Shown here in pieces: positions 1 to 8,206 of a stretch of DNA of 64,000 nt. The translations under genes and the position numbers were made by a program. The notes beneath the pieces were generated by a model that searched no databases, had not been told where the DNA came from, and saw only the letters and a program-made list of their open reading frames with translations. Position 1 is the stretch's first letter. Every line of letters begins with the position of its first letter. The DNA lies in NCBI GenBank assembly GCA_017161075.1, contig CP046174.1, forward strand, positions 3,844,001-3,908,000, in the 5' to 3' direction. The DNA comes from Erysipelotrichaceae bacterium 66202529. GTDB lineage: Bacteria > Bacillota_I > Bacilli_A > Erysipelotrichales > Erysipelotrichaceae.

Positions 1-438
1 TCCGCTTACCTGATACGGATATTTGTCCAGAATATCCTGAACCTGCAAAACCTCTGCCAGCTTTTCCACATGGGAATCTATCAGATCCGCTTTTGTTTTC
101 AACAGGGTCAAAGGCAATGCGATGTTTTCCTGCAGCGTTAAGGTATCCAGTAGGTTAAAATCCTGAAAGATAAAGCCCAGCTCTTTTTTACGAAACTGCG
201 CCAGCTCCTGTTCCCGCATAGTACAAATACTTTGCCCGTTAATTTGAATATCTCCGGCACTTACGCTGTCAATGGTGGAAATAACATTCAGCAGCGTAGT
301 CTTTCCACTGCCGCTTGCCCCCATAACCGCTGTAAATTCCTGCTTATCCACAGCAAAGGAAATATCATTCAGCGCTTTGGTGATATTCCCCTGATTTCCA
401 TAATATTTTTCCACATGGGAAACGTTAACAACACTCAT
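1..438 (-). CDS. ABC transporter ATP-binding protein, BceA-like (partial, 3' end outside window)
   Basis: This is the N-terminal part of an ABC ATPase of the lipoprotein/antimicrobial-peptide export group. The Walker A motif GASGSGKTTLLN lies near residues 40-50 and the Q-loop QDFNLLDTLT follows. The gene runs off the left edge before the signature and Walker B motifs. Start is the ATG at 438, reading MSVVNVSHVEKYYG. It lies just downstream, on the same strand, of a short-loop histidine kinase and its response regulator, the usual arrangement of a Bce-type peptide-sensing and detoxification module, in which the sensor induces the transporter. The permease should lie beyond the left edge. Family assignment is firm; the peptide substrate is unknown. 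Confidence 0.88.
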   Translation of the reverse strand, partial: MSVVNVSHVEKYYGNQGNITKALNDISFAVDKQEFTAVMGASGSGKTTLLNVISTIDSVSAGDIQINGQSICTMREQELAQFRKKELGFIFQDFNLLDTLTLQENIALPLTLLKTKADLIDSHVEKLAEVLQVQDILDKYPYQVSG

Positions 439-527
439 ATACTCACGTCCTCTCTACCCGAAGTATACAAAATATGCCGTTCCATGTGTAGGAGATTACC
501 TTACGGAAATATGACAGTTCTGTAATC

Positions 528-1523
528 TTATACATGGGCAAATTCCAGAACCATGGTCGTTCCTTCCCTTCCTGATTGTGCACGCAAATCAATCTGCAGG
601 AAGGTGCACAGCCTTTTACAAAGATACAGCCCAATACCGGTGGAATGAGAGTGCACCAGTCTGCCATTATCTCCGGTAAAGCCCTTGTCGAATATTCTGG
701 GCAGATCATGTTCCGGAATACCGATGCCATTATCCCTTACCGACAATATGACCGTATGGTGCAGCTGCTGTATGTCCAGACACAAAACAGCCCCTTCCTT
801 TCTCCGGTATTTCACCGCATTTTCAATAAGCTGGTTCAGCAGGAAAATCAGCCATTTCTCATCCGTATACACCAGCGCATCCTCCTTGGGAAAATGAATG
901 GACACCCCGGCCTGTGTACATAAATATTTACACTGCAAAAGAGCCTCCTGAATGCATGAGGAAAGGGAAATCTGCTGAATGCGGAAATCCTTTTCCACCG
1001 ATTCACTGCGTGCATAAAAAAGCGCCTGCTCCACATAATGCTCCAATCGCTCCAGCTGTTGAAAAAGCTGACGTTTCCGCTCTCCCTGCTGGTTTTCCAC
1101 AAAGAGCTTCATTGCCGCAATCGGTGTTTTGATTTCATGTACCCACTGTTCAATATATTCCTGATATTCCCTATGTGCACGCTGCACCGCACTGATTTCC
1201 TCCAGCATGGATTTATTTCCAAGATACAGCAGCCAGCGGTAACATGCTTCCTCATGACTTCCACTTTTTGGCAGTACCTCATGCAGCAGATACCGCTGCT
1301 TTAACGCACCTGCAGTTTCATACAGCAGCCTTGCACGCCGTTTCTTTCTAAGATAATCCTGTAAAAAATATACCGTGAAAAATAACAGCCATATGCTGCA
1401 TACCAGAATGGACAATCCAGCGGATAAGCCTAAGAACACCAATAGTGTGCTTTGCAGCAGAAACAGCAATACGATACCGGCGAATAGAATGCCATGATCC
1501 TCCAGATATTCATAAGCCTTCAT
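528..1523 (-). CDS. Sensor histidine kinase, BceS-like intramembrane-sensing
   Basis: A 331-residue kinase with two N-terminal membrane helices (about residues 12-30 and 33-53) and almost no extracellular loop, as in intramembrane-sensing kinases that monitor flux through a Bce ABC transporter. The H-box reads WVHEIKTPIAAMKL with the phospho-accepting His near residue 129. The ATPase domain shows the N-box IENAVKYR, the G1 box DNGIGIPE and the G2 box STGIGLYL. It overlaps the response-regulator stop by four bases (ATGA), so the two are translationally coupled. The neighbouring ABC ATPase supports a role in cell-envelope peptide-antibiotic sensing; the ligand is inferred only. Confidence 0.9.
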   Translation of the reverse strand: MKAYEYLEDHGILFAGIVLLFLLQSTLLVFLGLSAGLSILVCSIWLLFFTVYFLQDYLRKKRRARLLYETAGALKQRYLLHEVLPKSGSHEEACYRWLLYLGNKSMLEEISAVQRAHREYQEYIEQWVHEIKTPIAAMKLFVENQQGERKRQLFQQLERLEHYVEQALFYARSESVEKDFRIQQISLSSCIQEALLQCKYLCTQAGVSIHFPKEDALVYTDEKWLIFLLNQLIENAVKYRRKEGAVLCLDIQQLHHTVILSVRDNGIGIPEHDLPRIFDKGFTGDNGRLVHSHSTGIGLYLCKRLCTFLQIDLRAQSGREGTTMVLEFAHV

Positions 1524-2182
1524 ATCTGATATCCCTGTCTGTGACGGGTAACGATAAAATCATCCACACCAAGCTCACGCAGCTTATTACGGATTCTGGT
1601 TACATTGACACTGAGCGCATTATCATCGATAAACAGCTTATTATCCCACAGATAATCAATCAGATCCTCGCGCGGAACAATCTCTCCCTTATGCTGAAAC
1701 ATGTAATGCAGAATTTTTACTTCATTCTTCGTCAGCTCTCTTGTTTTCTTCTGAAAACTGATTCTGCTCATTGCGACATCCAGAGTCACACCGTTGTGTG
1801 TCAGATTCTGATCCTTCCATTCATAGGAGCGTTTCAATAAGGCAGCGATTCGTGCAAGCAGGATGCTGGTATTATAGGGCTTAGTAATAAAATCGTCTCC
1901 TCCCATCTGCATACTGCATAGCTCATCCATATCCGTATTTCTGCTTGTCACAAAGATTACAGGCACCTTGGAAAAGCTGCGAATCTGGGAACACAGCGTA
2001 AAGCCATCCACCTGGGGAAGATTGATATCCAGCAATATAATATGCGGATCACATTGCCTGATCACATCGCAAATATCGCTTTGCAGATTCCAGCATACCG
2101 CCTCATAGCCCTGCTTCTCCAACAGCAGCTGCAGCTCCTTGCAGATTGCCTCATCATCTTCAATTAGTAATATCGTATACAT
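1520..2182 (-). CDS. Response regulator, OmpR/PhoB family (BceR-like)
   Basis: Receiver domain (about residues 1-118) with the acidic pair EDDE near the N-terminus and the phospho-accepting Asp in LLDINLPQVDGF. A winged-helix DNA-binding domain follows (about 125-220), with RELTKNEVKILHYMF and the NALSVNVTRIRNKL recognition helix. The ATG at 2182 (MYTILLIEDDE) was preferred over the longer frame because it follows GAGAGGG at a good distance and starts exactly at the receiver fold. First gene of a two-gene operon with the kinase. It likely activates the adjacent ABC transporter genes. Confidence 0.9.
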   Translation of the reverse strand: MYTILLIEDDEAICKELQLLLEKQGYEAVCWNLQSDICDVIRQCDPHIILLDINLPQVDGFTLCSQIRSFSKVPVIFVTSRNTDMDELCSMQMGGDDFITKPYNTSILLARIAALLKRSYEWKDQNLTHNGVTLDVAMSRISFQKKTRELTKNEVKILHYMFQHKGEIVPREDLIDYLWDNKLFIDDNALSVNVTRIRNKLRELGVDDFIVTRHRQGYQI

Positions 2183-2230
2183 GTACACAGTCCCTCTCTT
2201 TTCAGCTTCATTATACAATAGCACACGGCA

Positions 2231-2258
2231 AAAAGAAAAGATGACCAAAGCCATCTTT
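2231..2258 (-). terminator. Probable rho-independent terminator after the VanZ-like gene
   Basis: On the minus strand an AAAGATG / CATCTTT stem (7-8 bp) closes a loop of about 8 bases and is followed by TCTTTTT. It lies 15 bases past the stop of the VanZ-like gene and before the response-regulator start, separating the two transcripts. The stem is modest. Confidence 0.5.
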
Positions 2259-2272
2259 CAATACTGTAAGAA

Positions 2273-2830
2273 CTAGGCATCACCATACGCCTTATTCACC
2301 AGCAGATGTATACCGCTGTAAATAATGGATATGACCGTCCAGATACAGGTGGAAACAAGTGCACCAAACGTATCCAAATACACATCACTCATCGAGGAGG
2401 TTCTGCCTGTGAATTTCTGGTGATACTCATCGCCAAAAGCAAAACAGAAGCAGATACCGACGGTAAACAGAAACCGCCAGAATTTGTTTACTCCCAATAT
2501 GGCAAGTGTGATATAGACTCCGGCTGCCAATGTGAAATAAATGGAAAAATGCGCCAGCTTTCTAATGTTGGCATTCCAGTCACTACCATAAGGTGAGTGC
2601 AAAATAACAAAGTATTTAATACGTTCACTCAGTGCAATACCTTCCTGTGTTGTTTCCAGCTTGGTATTCACCTGTTCCTTGATTTTCTCCGTTACTACCT
2701 CACTGCGTGCATTGGAGACCTGTCCATCCTCTGCAGAAAGTGAATATATCGCGAACATGACGGAACCGCAGACCCCCAGAAAAATCAATGCACAGAGGAT
2801 GCGGATTCCCATATTTTTTCTCTTCTTCAT
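2273..2830 (-). CDS. VanZ-like family membrane protein
   Basis: About 185 residues. It has an N-terminal membrane helix (residues 9-30), then the VanZ hallmark SLSAEDGQVSNARS, a second motif NANIRKLAHFSIYFTLA with the conserved RKxAHF, and three further hydrophobic helices ending near the C-terminus. VanZ proteins are integral membrane proteins; VanZ of the Tn1546 cluster gives low-level teicoplanin resistance by an unknown mechanism, but most chromosomal relatives have no known role. Start at 2830 (MKKRKNMG) follows AAGGTGGTGAC; the longer upstream frame has no ribosome site. It appears monocistronic. Confidence 0.82.
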   Translation of the reverse strand: MKKRKNMGIRILCALIFLGVCGSVMFAIYSLSAEDGQVSNARSEVVTEKIKEQVNTKLETTQEGIALSERIKYFVILHSPYGSDWNANIRKLAHFSIYFTLAAGVYITLAILGVNKFWRFLFTVGICFCFAFGDEYHQKFTGRTSSMSDVYLDTFGALVSTCIWTVISIIYSGIHLLVNKAYGDA

Positions 2831-2965
2831 ACGGTCACCACCTTGTTGCCTTATTGTAAAACAAATGAGCCGTATGCGCAAGAAGATATAGTTAAATATA
2901 ACAAAAATTTAAGGTTTCTCAGTTCCAATTACCGCATCCTGCTGGTTTACGTTTGAAGATGGTTT

Positions 2966-4642
2966 TTACGGATAGCCTGCTCCATCCCTTGCTTTCTGCA
3001 TACGCAGCTTCATATCCGCTTTATTCTGATACATCGCTTCATCCGCACGCTTGAATACATTGGCGAACACCAGATCTGTCGCACTGTTATAAATAGCGAT
3101 TCCCCGTGCAATCGAAATGCCCGTATCCGCAGGATTATGTCTGTTATACTCCTCGATTTCTTTTTCGAAATTTGCAAGCAGCTCTCGGTAATGAGTAAAA
3201 TCATGATGCTCCAGAATAACGACAAACTCATCACCGCCAATACGATAGACAGGACTGTGTCGAAAGCATCTGCAAATAATTTTACAGGCATCCATGATGA
3301 GCATATCACCAAAATCATGGCCATAGGTATCATTTACATACTTTAATCCATTGATATCCAGCATGACGACCGCAAACTCCGGTCTACCAAGCTTCATTTC
3401 ATTTTCCAGCCGCTGCTCCGCTTCCTGATAAGCCGCCTTATTCTTTACGCCAGTCAGGGAATCCCGGTAGGCAAGTCCATTGATATAGGTAATATATTTC
3501 TGCAGATGATTCACTGTTTGTTGGAAGCTTTCCGCAAGTGTTCCGACCTCATCCTTCGTCGGCTGTGTAAGGGATATACTTAAATCTCCCTCCGCAATTT
3601 TCTTTGCGGCAGTATTTAATTCACGCAGCGGTTTGATCAGGCGGCGCGTCATATATATGGTAAGTATAACAGCAATCAAGCCAATAAAAAGAACCGATAT
3701 AACAATCTGCAGAATCAGTGTATCTTTCTCTGCATCAATCTCCCTGGACGGCGCAGTTACAACAAAGCGCATTTCATTTTTTAAGCTGCGAAAAGCCATT
3801 CGTTTATCTTCCTTATGCCAGCTATAGGAATACAGCTTGCTTCCGCTCGTTCCGGCTTCCAGTTCATTTACAACCTTCTGCAGACTGCTATCACTTTTTT
3901 CCATGGGCGTACCCATCGCAATCTCCTCATGCTGTACGATCGTTCCATCCTTATCCACCAGAAACGCATATCCACTTTCATACAGACTGGTAGATGCCAC
4001 CAGCTTTTTTACAACGTCGAAATCAATATCCATGCCCACTACTCCCACTGTCACATTATCTCTGTAAATAGGTATGACATAGGATATCATTTGTACATTG
4101 ATATTTTCATTCATATACGGACTCATCCAGGTTGCTTTTCCATTTTTCACTGGTATATAATACCAGCCGACATGCTCCACATCCTCAGGACTATACCCTG
4201 AAAAATCTGTCGGTGTTAACTTTCTGAAGCGCCCATCTAACGATGTCTTACTCCAGAATAATCCAGAGGTAGGCGGCGTTGTCTCCGGATTAAAGCGCAC
4301 ATATACAGCCAGGGCACCCTCTGTATTCTCTGCAGCATTTACTGCAGCTTCCTCCAGCTTTTCTGTATATGCTTTCCGATATTCTGCATCATTCATAAGC
4401 AGCTTTGCACTTACCAGCTGCGAATTTGCATAAACGGCTAGTGTATTCACAGACTGTTCAATACGAGAAAACAATGCGTTCAGCTCCTGTGTTTTCTCCA
4501 TACATTGGAGATTCATAACCTGTGCAGAGTCCCGTTCAACGACCTTTTCTGCATTATAGATACCAGCACCGCCGATGACGCAAGAAGAAAGGAGGACACA
4601 GCCCAGAATGAGTAGTATAAATTTTGTTTGAATTGATCGCAT
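2966..4642 (-). CDS. Diguanylate cyclase with extracellular Cache sensor and HAMP domain
   Basis: Predicted membrane-anchored cyclic-di-GMP synthase of about 558 residues. An N-terminal signal anchor is followed by an extracellular dCache-type domain containing VGVVGMDIDFDVVKKLV, a second membrane helix, a HAMP linker (LIKPLRELNTAAKKIAEGDL) and a C-terminal GGDEF domain with RDSLTGVKNK and an intact YRIGGDEFVV active site. There is no RxxD inhibition site upstream of GGDEF, so product feedback through that site is not expected. Start at 4642 (MRSIQTKF) follows AGGAAGAGA; in-frame ATGs 21 and 36 bases upstream remain possible. It lies 80 bases downstream of a response regulator on the same strand, possibly co-transcribed. 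The ligand is unknown. Confidence 0.88.
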   Translation of the reverse strand: MRSIQTKFILLILGCVLLSSCVIGGAGIYNAEKVVERDSAQVMNLQCMEKTQELNALFSRIEQSVNTLAVYANSQLVSAKLLMNDAEYRKAYTEKLEEAAVNAAENTEGALAVYVRFNPETTPPTSGLFWSKTSLDGRFRKLTPTDFSGYSPEDVEHVGWYYIPVKNGKATWMSPYMNENINVQMISYVIPIYRDNVTVGVVGMDIDFDVVKKLVASTSLYESGYAFLVDKDGTIVQHEEIAMGTPMEKSDSSLQKVVNELEAGTSGSKLYSYSWHKEDKRMAFRSLKNEMRFVVTAPSREIDAEKDTLILQIVISVLFIGLIAVILTIYMTRRLIKPLRELNTAAKKIAEGDLSISLTQPTKDEVGTLAESFQQTVNHLQKYITYINGLAYRDSLTGVKNKAAYQEAEQRLENEMKLGRPEFAVVMLDINGLKYVNDTYGHDFGDMLIMDACKIICRCFRHSPVYRIGGDEFVVILEHHDFTHYRELLANFEKEIEEYNRHNPADTGISIARGIAIYNSATDLVFANVFKRADEAMYQNKADMKLRMQKARDGAGYP

Positions 4643-4722
4643 AATACATCTCTTCCTTTTCATATGAATACGCTTCATCGTATTCTCTCTTTTCTATTTC
4701 GTATGAAACCGCCGCGCTGTAT

Positions 4723-5520
4723 CTATCGGGTTTTCATGCATTCCAGCATGCCCAGGGTCATCTCACCCCAACTGTATTGTGCCATATATTCACCATAATA
4801 GTGATTCACCGCTGCAGTATCACCTCGTAAAAAATGATAATAGTCACAATCCACACAATCTACTGCGACTGCATATTGGTTTCGTCTTTTTATCAAGACC
4901 TGCTGCATGCCAGCCTGCTTTAAGGTACGTGTCAGATCCGCAATCAGCGTACGAAGCTGGTTACGCAGTGACAGACTATCCGGACGCTCCTCCCACAAAA
5001 CCGCACACAATTCTCCTGTCGTGACAGCAGCTCCCTTTCGATCAATCAGATATGCCAGCAGTTCCTTGCTTTTCATTCTTTCAAATTTCAGAGGTGTTTG
5101 ATTTACAAACACCTCAAAATTCCCAAAACACTGAACACGAAGCAGACGGGATTGCTGAAACAGAGGCTGTTCTTTAATATATTGCAATTCCCTTTCGATA
5201 TCCTCTTTGGATGCCGGCTTTAAAATATAGCCAGATACGTGCAAGTGGAACGCTGATACAGCATATTCACTGTATCCTGTTAAAAAAATAATAGAGGTGG
5301 CTTTCGAGCCTTCCCTGATTTTTTTCGCAAGCTCAAGACCATCAATACCCTGCATTTGTATATCAAGAAGTGCAACATCACAGGAGTGTGTACAGATATA
5401 TTGCAGTGCAGCCTGTGGTGAGGTGAATCCTTGTACCTCGGTGATTCCTTCTATTTTCTCCACTTCTTTTTTTATCGCTGCCAATGCATTTACTTCATCA
5501 TCGACACATACAATTTTCAT
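4723..5520 (-). CDS. Response regulator with SARP/BTAD-like output domain
   Basis: An N-terminal receiver (residues 1-118) begins MKIVCVDDE and carries the phospho-accepting Asp in VALLDIQMQGIDGLELA; the usual Thr and Lys positions are visible in FLTGYSEYA and YILKPAS. The C-terminal half (LRVQCFGNFEVFVNQTPLKF onward) looks like the winged-helix plus short helical repeat output of SARP/BTAD regulators, a family common in Bacillota next to sensor enzymes. Start at 5520 follows GAGGGAG; the frame extends 12 codons upstream without support. No kinase is adjacent. The downstream diguanylate cyclase on the same strand suggests a shared signalling role, which is inference. Confidence 0.8.
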   Translation of the reverse strand: MKIVCVDDEVNALAAIKKEVEKIEGITEVQGFTSPQAALQYICTHSCDVALLDIQMQGIDGLELAKKIREGSKATSIIFLTGYSEYAVSAFHLHVSGYILKPASKEDIERELQYIKEQPLFQQSRLLRVQCFGNFEVFVNQTPLKFERMKSKELLAYLIDRKGAAVTTGELCAVLWEERPDSLSLRNQLRTLIADLTRTLKQAGMQQVLIKRRNQYAVAVDCVDCDYYHFLRGDTAAVNHYYGEYMAQYSWGEMTLGMLECMKTR

Positions 5521-5990
5521 ATGAATTTCTCCCTCGCAATACGGTAATTGAAGCATCTGTCATTCTGCATTTGTTATACGGAATAATTTCCTGCCAATGT
5601 TATCTGCCCTATATAACAGCTTTGATATCTTAAACATTCAAAAATAAATTTACTTGTAAATTTTACCATAGATAATGTATCAAAAGCGTATCACAGCGAT
5701 AAAGCATCGGCTGGATTTTGGATTTTCTAATATACTGCAGTAGGACTTTCTTTACGCTTTATAAGGAGGAAGCATTAGAGAGATTCCATGGACAGGAATA
5801 CCGTATAAGCTTGTATATTATATAAGAAAAGCCTTAAAAAGCTATTGGATAAAAATTTTCTTTTTTCCATTCGCCGTGAAAAATAAAAAATGTCTGGACA
5901 GGAGGAGTCCTACAGGATAACGGGATTCCGCTAATGTCTTTGTATGATTATATATTACCAAGCACTTCTTTCCCTTCTATAAGGATGGAC
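5521..5990. other. Intergenic region without a supported gene
   Basis: About 470 bases between the SARP-type regulator and the tpiA terminator. A plus-strand stretch after TAAGGAGGAAGC stays open for about 40 codons but has no start codon at a usable distance. The promoter of the regulator gene should lie in the right-hand part of its leader; no convincing -35/-10 pair was seen. Confidence 0.5.
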
Positions 5991-6030
5991 AAAAAAAATA
6001 CGCCTTGTGTATGATAAGAAGGCGTATTTT
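5991..6030 (-). terminator. Rho-independent terminator after tpiA
   Basis: A perfect 12-bp inverted repeat (AAAATACGCCTT / AAGGCGTATTTT) with a 12-base loop is followed on the minus strand by eight T. It sits 23 bases past the tpiA stop. Confidence 0.9.
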
Positions 6031-6052
6031 ATTCATGTATTACAACTGTAAA

Positions 6053-6799
6053 TTATTTTGTTTTTTCGATAATTTCGATGAAGCTGTCTGCTTTCAGACT
6101 TGCCCCACCAATCAGTGCACCATCGATATCCGGCTGAGCCATGTATTCAACGATGTTGTTTGGCTTTACAGATCCGCCATACTGAACACGAACGTTTTCA
6201 GCAGCCTCGTCACCATACATAACACGTACCTGGTCACGAACGATACGGCAGCAGTTTTCTGCGATTTCAACAGAAGCGCTCTTTCCTGTTCCGATTGCCC
6301 AGATTGGCTCATATGCGATTACCATGTTTCCAACACATTTTGGACACATATCCGCAAGAGAACCAGTCAGCTGATCACGGATTACTTTTTCAGAATCTCC
6401 TGCATCATACTGAGCTTCTGTTTCACCGATACACAGAATTGGTGTAATTCCTGCATCAATCAGGCGTTTTGCCTTTTTGTTTACTGTTTCGTCTGTGTCA
6501 TTGAACATTTCACGACGCTCAGAATGTCCGATGATACAATGTGTAACACCAACCTCCTGCAGCATAGGTACAGAAATTTCTCCTGTGAAGGCTCCACTGT
6601 CTTCCCAGTGGCAGTTTTCTGCAGCGATTACCAGGTTTTTCGCACCTGCAACAGCAGCAGACAGTGCCGTGTAAGGAGCACCAATACCGAATACAGCATT
6701 TTCACTTGCTGCAGCAGCATCTACAGCTTCCATGAATTCCTTTGTTTCCTTCATGGTTTTGTTCATTTTCCAGTTTCCAACAATAATTGGTTTTCTCAT
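6053..6799 (-). CDS. tpiA: Triose-phosphate isomerase
   Basis: Interconverts dihydroxyacetone phosphate and glyceraldehyde 3-phosphate in glycolysis. At 248 residues it is of normal length. The N-terminal GNWKMNKT holds the substrate-binding Asn and Lys, CIIGHSERR holds the electrophilic His, AYEPIWAIGTGKSAS holds the catalytic Glu and the flexible loop-6 region, and VQYGGSVKPNN plus ALIGGASL form the phosphate site. It lies 28 bases downstream of pgk on the same strand and ends in a strong terminator, so a pgk-tpiA operon is likely. Confidence 0.98.
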   Translation of the reverse strand: MRKPIIVGNWKMNKTMKETKEFMEAVDAAAASENAVFGIGAPYTALSAAVAGAKNLVIAAENCHWEDSGAFTGEISVPMLQEVGVTHCIIGHSERREMFNDTDETVNKKAKRLIDAGITPILCIGETEAQYDAGDSEKVIRDQLTGSLADMCPKCVGNMVIAYEPIWAIGTGKSASVEIAENCCRIVRDQVRVMYGDEAAENVRVQYGGSVKPNNIVEYMAQPDIDGALIGGASLKADSFIEIIEKTK

Positions 6800-6827
6800 G
6801 TCTCGTTCTCCTATTTTCGTTTTTTTA

Positions 6828-8006
6828 TTATTTATCTGCGATTACAGCGATTCCAGGCAGGACTTTACCTTCCATGTATTCCAGGGAAGCTCCACCACCA
6901 GTGGAAATGTGAGAGAATTTATCTGCGAAGCCAAGCTGGATTGCAGCAGCAGCACTGTCACCACCACCGATCACAGTTGTAGCACCCGGCAGCTCGGAAA
7001 TAGCAGTACATACTTCCAGAGTTCCCTTAGCAAACGGTGCCATTTCAAACACACCCATTGGGCCGTTCCATACAACCGTTTTTGCACCAGCAAGTGCTTT
7101 CTTGTACAGCTCGATAGATTTTGGTCCGATATCCAGACCCATGTAATCTGCAGGGATGCTGTCATTGTCAGCGATTACTGTATTTGCATCTTCTGCAAAT
7201 TTGTCTGCACATACATGGTCAACAGGCAGAATCAGCTTGCCCTCTGCTTTTTCGATGTATTCCTTTGCCAGCTCCACCTTGTCTTCTTCTACAAGGGATT
7301 TACCAACATTGCAGCCCATAGCCTTCAGGAAGGTATAAGCCATACCGCCACCGATCAGGACTTTATCAGCCTTTTTCAGCAGGTTGTCTACAACAGCAAT
7401 CTTATCGGAAACCTTAGCTCCACCGATGATTGCGACAAACGGACGCTCTGGTGTATCAACTGCAGCACCCAGCATCTTCACTTCTTTTTCTACCAGGAAG
7501 CCCAGTGCATTTGGCAGAATGGATGCGATACCTGCAGTGGAAGCATGTGCACGGTGTACACTACCGAATGCATCCTCTACAAACAGATCGCCCAGCTTTG
7601 CCCAGTAAGCAGCCAGCTCCGGATCATTTTTGCTTTCGCCTTTTTCATAACGAGTATTCTGCATTACGACGATTTCCCCGTCATTCAGTGCAGCAACTGC
7701 GTTTTCCAGTTCTTCACCGCGTGTAACCGGAACGAAGGTAACCTTCGTATCAACCAGCTCACTCAGACGCTCAGCAACACAGCGCAGATCGTTCTTTGCT
7801 TTATCTTCCTCTGTCTTAACCTTACCAAGGTGGGACATCAGAATAATCTTTGCGTTGTTTTCCACTAAATATTTGATGGTTGGCAGAGCCTGAATAATAC
7901 GGTTGTCATTTGTAATCTTGCCATCTTTTCTAGGAACGTTGAAATCGCAGCGTACGATGACACGTTTTCCAGCAACATCTAAATCTTTTACAGTTCTTTT
8001 GGCCAT
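6828..8006 (-). CDS. pgk: Phosphoglycerate kinase
   Basis: Transfers phosphate from 1,3-bisphosphoglycerate to ADP in glycolysis. At 392 residues it is standard length. The N-terminal [20 protein letters not shown] and SHLGK mark the substrate domain, while [20 protein letters not shown] and the C-terminal [10 protein letters not shown] mark the nucleotide domain. Start at 8006 follows AAGGAGGAATTTTACT. It is the first gene of a pgk-tpiA operon with a recognisable promoter at 8036-8064 and is divergent from a TPR-GGDEF gene. Confidence 0.98.
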   Translation of the reverse strand: MAKRTVKDLDVAGKRVIVRCDFNVPRKDGKITNDNRIIQALPTIKYLVENNAKIILMSHLGKVKTEEDKAKNDLRCVAERLSELVDTKVTFVPVTRGEELENAVAALNDGEIVVMQNTRYEKGESKNDPELAAYWAKLGDLFVEDAFGSVHRAHASTAGIASILPNALGFLVEKEVKMLGAAVDTPERPFVAIIGGAKVSDKIAVVDNLLKKADKVLIGGGMAYTFLKAMGCNVGKSLVEEDKVELAKEYIEKAEGKLILPVDHVCADKFAEDANTVIADNDSIPADYMGLDIGPKSIELYKKALAGAKTVVWNGPMGVFEMAPFAKGTLEVCTAISELPGATTVIGGGDSAAAAIQLGFADKFSHISTGGGASLEYMEGKVLPGIAVIADK

Positions 8007-8035
8007 AGTAAAATTCCTCCTTATGTATCGGCTTT

Positions 8036-8064
8036 ATTATACCACCAAGAGCCTTTTTCGTAAA
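8036..8064 (-). promoter_or_regulatory. Sigma-A promoter of pgk-tpiA
   Basis: On the minus strand a TTTACG -35 element (8059-8064) and a perfect TATAAT -10 element (8036-8041) are separated by 17 bases. They lie 30 bases upstream of the pgk start codon. Confidence 0.75.
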
Positions 8065-8206
8065 CGAAATTTCACTTTTTGCGAAAAAAATCACAATTCT
8101 GAACGATTCTGTGAAAATCAAGCGGAAGCATTGGTTTTCTGTGTTTTTAAGCCAGCTTTTATAGTATAATGAGAAAGAAGCAGATCATATAGTAAGGGAG
8201 CCTCCT

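Noticed and set aside
5700..5910. Plus-strand open stretch of about 40 codons after TAAGGAGGAAGC
   Set aside because: No ATG, GTG or TTG at a usable distance from the ribosome-like site, and no similarity recognised; treated as intergenic.
6005..7868. Long plus-strand frames (up to 378 codons) opposite tpiA and pgk
   Set aside because: They are antisense shadows of two highly conserved genes; composition (many Cys, Phe, Ser) is typical of reverse-frame reading.
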